This document shows, piece after piece, positions 59,665 through 64,000 of a stretch of 64,000 bases of DNA. The stretch comes from Leucobacter tenebrionis. GTDB lineage: Bacteria; Actinomycetota; Actinomycetes; Actinomycetales; Microbacteriaceae. The position numbers and the translations under genes are program-made. Under the pieces are notes generated by a model. That model was given only the letters and a program-made list of their open reading frames with translations. It searched no databases and was not told where the DNA came from. The stretch is taken from assembly GCF_019884725.1 (NCBI RefSeq), contig NZ_CP082322.1, positions 3,224,001 to 3,288,000 on the forward strand. Direction: 5' to 3'. Each line of letters starts with the position of its first letter. Positions within the stretch are counted from its first letter, which is position 1.

Positions 59665-61010
59665 GCGGCACGGCCGGGCCTGGCGCGCGAGCCGAGGAGC
59701 GCGCGGCGCGGGGACGGGAGTCGGTGGACGCGGTGCTGGATCCGGACCGGCGCTCCCTGGTACAGCGGCGCACGGTCCTCGTGCTGTCCGCAGGCACCGT
59801 GCTCTCGGGCTTCGGAACGGGCGCCTCGCTGTCGGTCGGTGCGCTGGTGCTCGCCGAGCTCAGCGGCAACGAGGCCATCTCGGGGCTCTCATCTGCCCTG
59901 TTCAACGCCGGGGCGGCCGTCGCCGGGATCCCCCTCGCCCGCATCGCCGCGAGGCGCGGCCGCCGTGCCGCGCTCGTCACGGGCAGCGGCATCGCAGCGC
60001 TCGGCGCGCTGATCGCGATCATCGCCGGAGCGGTGCACGCCTGGCCCCTGTTCGCGGCGGGGGTCGCGCTGGTCGGTGTGAGCAGCGCGGTGTCGCTGCT
60101 GGCGCGGTTCGCGGCGACCGACCTCGCGCTGCCGAACGATCGCGCGCGCGATCTCTCGTTCGTGGTCTGGTCGATCACGATCGGCGCGGTCATCGGCCCG
60201 AACCTGATCACCCCCGGCGAGGCCGTCGGGCGGGCGCTCGGCATCCTGCCACTCGCCGGCGTCTTCCTCTTCGCACTGGCGGCCCAGGTGCTCGCGGCGC
60301 TCGTCAACTGGTTCGGGCTGCGACCCGACCCTTTGCTCGCGGCGCGGCTGCTGCCACCGGAGACCGCGAGCACCCCGGTGATCACCGCGTCGAGTTCGGG
60401 CGAGTCCGCGGAGGCGGGCGATGCCGTCGCCGCTGGAACGGACCGCGGCGCCGCGACCGGCGCGGGGAGCCCGCGGGCGAGGTGGCTCGTGATCGTCGGG
60501 ATCGCGATGGCGCAGGCGATCATGGTCGCGCTGATGGCGATGACACCGCTGCACATCATGCACCACGAGGGGACCGCAGCGCTCGTCGGCATCACGATCA
60601 GCATGCACATCGCGGGCATGTACGCGCTGTCGCCGGTGTTCGGCACTCTCGCGAGCAGGTTCGGGCGTCCGCGGGTGCTCTGGCTCGGGTGGGCGCTGCT
60701 CGCCTGCGCCGTCGTGCTCTCGTACATCGCGGGCCCCTCCCAGATCCTCGTCCAGATCGCGCTCACGACACTTGGCCTCGGGTGGAGCGCCGTGACGGTA
60801 GCGGGAGCCGCGCTGCTCACCGAGCTGACGCCCTCGACCGTGCGGCCGAAGTGGCAGGGGAGATCCGACACCATCATGAGCGCCTCGGGCGCCGTGGCCG
60901 GGGTGCTGGCGGGCGTCGTCTTCGCGCTGGGCGACTTCGCGTTCCTCGCACTCGTCAGCGCGGTGTTCCTGGTGCTGGGTGCTCTGGCGACGCTGTGGGG
61001 GAGGCGCTGA
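59661..61010 (+). CDS. MFS transporter
   Basis: This 449-residue protein has about 12 helices in two halves split by a hydrophilic loop (about residues 235-270; [20 protein letters not shown]). The first half has [18 protein letters not shown] and the MFS motif-A-like [14 protein letters not shown]; the second half has [15 protein letters not shown]. Drug or metabolite proton antiport is likely; the substrate is unknown. It starts at GTG 59661 overlapping the LysR stop by 4 nt, so they form an operon that may export or import the effector. Confidence 0.86.
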   Translation: MSGTAGPGARAEERAARGRESVDAVLDPDRRSLVQRRTVLVLSAGTVLSGFGTGASLSVGALVLAELSGNEAISGLSSALFNAGAAVAGIPLARIAARRGRRAALVTGSGIAALGALIAIIAGAVHAWPLFAAGVALVGVSSAVSLLARFAATDLALPNDRARDLSFVVWSITIGAVIGPNLITPGEAVGRALGILPLAGVFLFALAAQVLAALVNWFGLRPDPLLAARLLPPETASTPVITASSSGESAEAGDAVAAGTDRGAATGAGSPRARWLVIVGIAMAQAIMVALMAMTPLHIMHHEGTAALVGITISMHIAGMYALSPVFGTLASRFGRPRVLWLGWALLACAVVLSYIAGPSQILVQIALTTLGLGWSAVTVAGAALLTELTPSTVRPKWQGRSDTIMSASGAVAGVLAGVVFALGDFAFLALVSAVFLVLGALATLWGRR

Positions 61011-61050
61011 GCGGCCCGAGCCGAGCGGCCTGGCATTAGAATGGAGCACG

Positions 61051-62577
61051 ATGTCTACGAGCACCGTTCCCCAGTTCTCCACCGCCACCGGCAGCGACGT
61101 TCGCGTGCGCTTCTGCCCGTCCCCGACGGGTACCCCGCACGTGGGCATGGTGCGCACCGCCCTCTTCAACTGGGCCTACGCCCGGCACACGGGCGGCACC
61201 TTCGTCTTCCGCATCGAGGACACCGATGCCGCACGCGACAGCGAGGAGAGCTACGGGCAGATCCTCGATTCCCTGCGGTGGCTCGGCCTCGACTGGGACG
61301 AGGGCATCGACGTCGGCGGTCCCCACGGCCCCTACCGGCAGTCGCAGCGCGGTGAGATCTATCAGGACGTGATCGCGCGCCTCATCGAGGCCGGCTACCT
61401 CTACGAGAGCTACTCCACCGCCGATGAGATCGACGCCCGCAACGAGGCGGCGGGCCGCCCGAAGCAGCTCGGCTACGACAACCACGATCGTGATCTCACC
61501 GACGAGCAGCGCGAGGCCTTCCGCGCCGAGGGGCGTCAGCCCGCGCTGCGCTTCCGCGTGCCCGACACCGATCTCTCGTTCACCGACCTCGTGCGCGGCG
61601 ACATCTCGTTCCCGGCAGGCTCGACCATCGACTTCGTCGTCGTGCGCCCCAACGGAGCCCCGCTCTACACGCTCGTGAACCCGGTCGACGATGCGCTCAT
61701 GGGCATCACCCATGTGCTGCGCGGCGAGGACCTGCTGTCTTCGACGCCCCGCCAGATCGCGCTGCACAGCGCGCTCGTCGAGCTCGGCATCGAGCAGGCG
61801 ATCCCGCAGTTCGGCCACCTGCCCTACGTGATGGGCGAGGGCAACAAGAAGCTCTCGAAGCGCGATCCCGAGTCGAATCTGCTCAACCACCGCTCGCGGG
61901 GCTTCATCCCCGAGGGGCTGCTCAACTACCTGTCGCTGCTCGGGTGGTCGCTGGCGCCGGATCGCGATGTGTTCTCGCGTGACGAGATGGTCGCGGCGTT
62001 CGACGTGGCGGACGTCAACCCGAACCCGGCCCGCTTCGACCAGAAGAAGGCCGACGCGATCAATGCGGACCACATCCGCCTGCTCTCGGAGGACGACTTC
62101 GAGTCGCGGATCCTGCCCTATCTCATCGCGGGCGGAGCGCTCCCGGTGGAGCCGAACGAGCAGCAGCTCGATATCGTGCGTCGGGCCGTGCCCCTCGTGC
62201 AGAGCCGGATCACCGTGCTCTCGGACGTCGTCGGGCTCATGGGATTCCTCTTCACGTCGACCGACTCCCTCGTCTACGAGGAGGACGCGCTGAAGTCGCT
62301 GAAGGACGACGCGCCGCAGGTGCTCTCGGCGAGCATCGAGGCGCTCGAGGCCGTTCCGGCCGAGGACTGGCAGACCGAGCGCATCCAGGGAGCGCTGCAG
62401 GCGGCCCTCATCGACGGCCTCGGGCTCAAGCCGCGCCTCGCCTTCGGGCCGCTGCGCGTCGCTGCATCGGGGCGGCGCGTCTCGCCGCCGCTCTTCGAAT
62501 CGTTCGAGCTGCTGGGCCGCGACGAGTCGCTCGCTCGTCTGCGTCGGCTCGCAGCGCAGCTCTCGGGCCGGGAGTAG
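61051..62577 (+). CDS. gltX: Glutamyl-tRNA synthetase
   Basis: This 508-residue class I synthetase has the HIGH-like [19 protein letters not shown] (HVG variant), [56 protein letters not shown] (in part [12 protein letters not shown]) and the KMSKS-like [11 protein letters not shown] near residue 270. It charges tRNA-Glu, and in many actinobacteria also tRNA-Gln. TAGAAT (61037-61042) lies 8 nt before the ATG, a leaderless-type start. The flavoprotein gene follows after 2 nt. Confidence 0.95.
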   Translation: MSTSTVPQFSTATGSDVRVRFCPSPTGTPHVGMVRTALFNWAYARHTGGTFVFRIEDTDAARDSEESYGQILDSLRWLGLDWDEGIDVGGPHGPYRQSQRGEIYQDVIARLIEAGYLYESYSTADEIDARNEAAGRPKQLGYDNHDRDLTDEQREAFRAEGRQPALRFRVPDTDLSFTDLVRGDISFPAGSTIDFVVVRPNGAPLYTLVNPVDDALMGITHVLRGEDLLSSTPRQIALHSALVELGIEQAIPQFGHLPYVMGEGNKKLSKRDPESNLLNHRSRGFIPEGLLNYLSLLGWSLAPDRDVFSRDEMVAAFDVADVNPNPARFDQKKADAINADHIRLLSEDDFESRILPYLIAGGALPVEPNEQQLDIVRRAVPLVQSRITVLSDVVGLMGFLFTSTDSLVYEEDALKSLKDDAPQVLSASIEALEAVPAEDWQTERIQGALQAALIDGLGLKPRLAFGPLRVAASGRRVSPPLFESFELLGRDESLARLRRLAAQLSGRE

Positions 62578-62579
62578 CC

Positions 62580-63605
62580 GTGTCAGCCGCGGATCACCGG
62601 GAGCCGTTGCCCCCGATCGACGGCGACCAGCCGCCGCGCGTCGGCGTCGCGATCGTCGGCGGCGGCCCCGCCGGGCTCTCGGCCGGGCTGCAGCTGGTGC
62701 GCGCGAACCGGCGCATCGCGATCCTCGATTCGAACCGACCGCGGCACTCCGCGACGCTGCAGTCGCACGGGTTCCTGACTCGGGACGGGGCGTCTCCGCT
62801 CGAACTGCGCCGCCTCGGCCGCGAGGAGTTCGAGGCCTACCCCACCGCGGTGTTCTCGCAGGCGATGACACGCGAGGTGATCCCGCTCTCGGCCGATGAG
62901 GCGATCGCCGTCGGATTCCCCGACGGCATCGGCTTCCGGGTGCGGGGCACCGGGATCCGCGGCGCCGCCGACGTCGATTACATCGCGCGCAGGGTGCTCC
63001 TCGCGGCGGGCCTCACGGAAGAACTGCCGGCGCTGCCCATGATCCGCGCCTACTACGGCACCGCTCTGCACAGCTGCGTCGAGTGCGACGGCTTCGAGAA
63101 GACCGACAAGCCGCTCGTGCTGATCGGCGAGACGAGCGACGTGTTCGCGCGCGCCCTGCTCATCAGCCGCTTCAGCTCCGACCTCATCGTCTTCACGAAC
63201 GGCGCCGACACGGTGCGCCCCGAGCAGGAGGCCCAGCTCGCCTCCATCGGCATTCGCGTCGAGCGCAGGGCCATCGACGACGTGGTGGGCGAGCGAGCCG
63301 AGATGACGGGCGTACGAATGGCCGACGGCGAGGTGATCCCTCGCGTGGGCGGTTTCGTGCGCCCGCGCTGGCACGCTCCCGTGGAGTTCATGGGCGACCT
63401 GCAGCTCGATCGCGACGACTGGGGCCTGGTGACGGTCGACGAACGGGGGGAGACCTCCGTGCGCGGCGTCTACGCCGTCGGCGACATCGTGCCGCCGGGT
63501 CCCCAGCAGCTGATCATCGCCGCGGGCAACGGGGCGAGGGTCGCGGCCAAATTGAACATGGACATGATCCGAGGCATGCTCGGGGTGGGACTGATCGATG
63601 AGTGA
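62580..63605 (+). CDS. Thioredoxin-reductase-like FAD oxidoreductase
   Basis: This 341-residue flavoprotein has an FAD motif VAIVGGGPAGLSAGLQLVRA (residues 23-42), a C-x2-C redox pair in HSCVECDGFEKTD at about residue 165 (as CATC in TrxR), and the closing GVYAVGDIVPPGPQQLIIAAGNGARVA. The NADPH-binding GxGxxA motif is altered (LIGETSDVFARALLI), so the electron donor may differ. It probably reduces a disulfide in a protein partner. GTG 62580 is 2 nt after gltX; its stop overlaps the YhhQ-like start by 8 nt. Confidence 0.85.
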   Translation: MSAADHREPLPPIDGDQPPRVGVAIVGGGPAGLSAGLQLVRANRRIAILDSNRPRHSATLQSHGFLTRDGASPLELRRLGREEFEAYPTAVFSQAMTREVIPLSADEAIAVGFPDGIGFRVRGTGIRGAADVDYIARRVLLAAGLTEELPALPMIRAYYGTALHSCVECDGFEKTDKPLVLIGETSDVFARALLISRFSSDLIVFTNGADTVRPEQEAQLASIGIRVERRAIDDVVGERAEMTGVRMADGEVIPRVGGFVRPRWHAPVEFMGDLQLDRDDWGLVTVDERGETSVRGVYAVGDIVPPGPQQLIIAAGNGARVAAKLNMDMIRGMLGVGLIDE

Positions 63606-64000
63606 GACGCAGCAGATGAACGCCGCACAGGGATCCGACGATCCGGTGAAGTACCTGACACCCGGGGCCCGCGCGGCCGCGGCGGGAGGGCGCTACGCGA
63701 CGATCTCGGCGGTGTTCGTCGGCATCCTGCTGATCTCGAACGTGGTCGCGGTGAAGCCGATCGCGTTCGGGGCGATCCCCCTCGGAGAGTTCTCGCTTCC
63801 CCTCGTCTTCGACGGCGGGGTGTTCCTCTTCCCGCTCGCATACATCCTGGGTGACGTGCTCGCCGAGGTCTACGGGCTGAAGGCGTCGCGTCGAGCGATC
63901 TTCACCGCGTTCGCCCTCGCGCTTGTGGCCTCGCTGACCATTCTCGCGGTGCAGGTGTCGCCCCCGGCCGACGGCTGGGAGAACCAGGAGGCCTTCTCGG
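63598..64000 (+). CDS. Queuosine-precursor transporter (YhhQ/VUT family), partial
   Basis: The frame starts at ATG 63598, inside the end of the flavoprotein gene, and runs 134 codons to the window edge. YhhQ-like features are visible: AVFVGILLISNVVAVKPIAFG in the first helix and FDGGVFLFPLAYILGDVLAEVYGLKASRRAIF in the second/third. YhhQ imports queuosine precursors (preQ0/preQ1) in E. coli. The C-terminal half is outside the window. Confidence 0.85.
   Translation, partial: MSETQQMNAAQGSDDPVKYLTPGARAAAAGGRYATISAVFVGILLISNVVAVKPIAFGAIPLGEFSLPLVFDGGVFLFPLAYILGDVLAEVYGLKASRRAIFTAFALALVASLTILAVQVSPPADGWENQEAFS

Overview
The window is very GC-rich (codon third positions are almost all G/C), genes are tightly packed, many starts are GTG and many starts look leaderless. 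With the leuB-ilvE-FAH-family block, GltX, a GuaB1-type IMPDH relative and a tRNA-Glu(CTC), this points to a chromosomal segment of a high-GC actinobacterium, most likely Microbacteriaceae (Leucobacter/Microbacterium-like). The genus is inference. I see no insertion sequence, integrase, phage or CRISPR array.

Layout. 0-2.9 kb: a two-component system (response regulator and sensor kinase) with a divergent membrane-anchored protein and a downstream VanZ-family gene. The regulator locus and the VanZ gene share a nearly identical tandem-repeat site. 3-6.2 kb: a three-gene operon of type III polyketide synthase, methyltransferase and flavin hydroxylase (phenolic-lipid or quinone type). 6.3-10.6 kb: DUF892 ferritin-like protein, acyl-CoA thioesterase, MmyB-type regulator with an alpha/beta hydrolase target, and topoisomerase IB. 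10.5-21.8 kb: a large glycosylation locus. It holds GmhA, GmhB, a fused HldE-type kinase/nucleotidyltransferase, a second HldA-like kinase, an SDR, three GT9 heptosyltransferase-like enzymes, two GT4/GT1-type glycosyltransferases and a GT2 joined to DUF2795. Together these encode synthesis and transfer of an ADP-heptose-type sugar in a Gram-positive background.

21.7-36.4 kb: a stress-type region. It has a SigB/SigF-family sigma factor with a candidate autoregulatory promoter, a CDF transporter, an FAD/Rieske oxidoreductase, DUF6766, Rho-N/DUF7218, DUF6328, GDPD, several tiny acidic or membrane proteins, an OhrR-like regulator with its divergent partner, a DrrC-like UvrA paralogue flanked by 74-bp direct repeats, a lipocalin, YihY and a DUF1905 protein.

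36.6-64 kb: mainly housekeeping. It includes a quinone-oxidoreductase-like protein, SRAP, M20 dipeptidase, MscL, a DUF4190-like protein, GuaB1, ThrC, an AI-2E family permease, a holin-like protein, tRNA-Glu, LeuB, IlvE, FAH-family hydrolase, a YbdK ligase, a GAF regulator with aldehyde dehydrogenase and DUF779, an aldo/keto reductase, RlmN, a class V aminotransferase divergent from a LysR-MFS pair, GltX, a thioredoxin-reductase-like flavoprotein and a truncated YhhQ-type transporter at the right edge.

Recurring signals: a -10 hexamer (TANNNT) lies 6-8 nt before the start codon of at least 14 genes, indicating leaderless transcripts. Four-base stop/start overlaps link genes inside operons. Long perfect hairpins lie in intergenic gaps.
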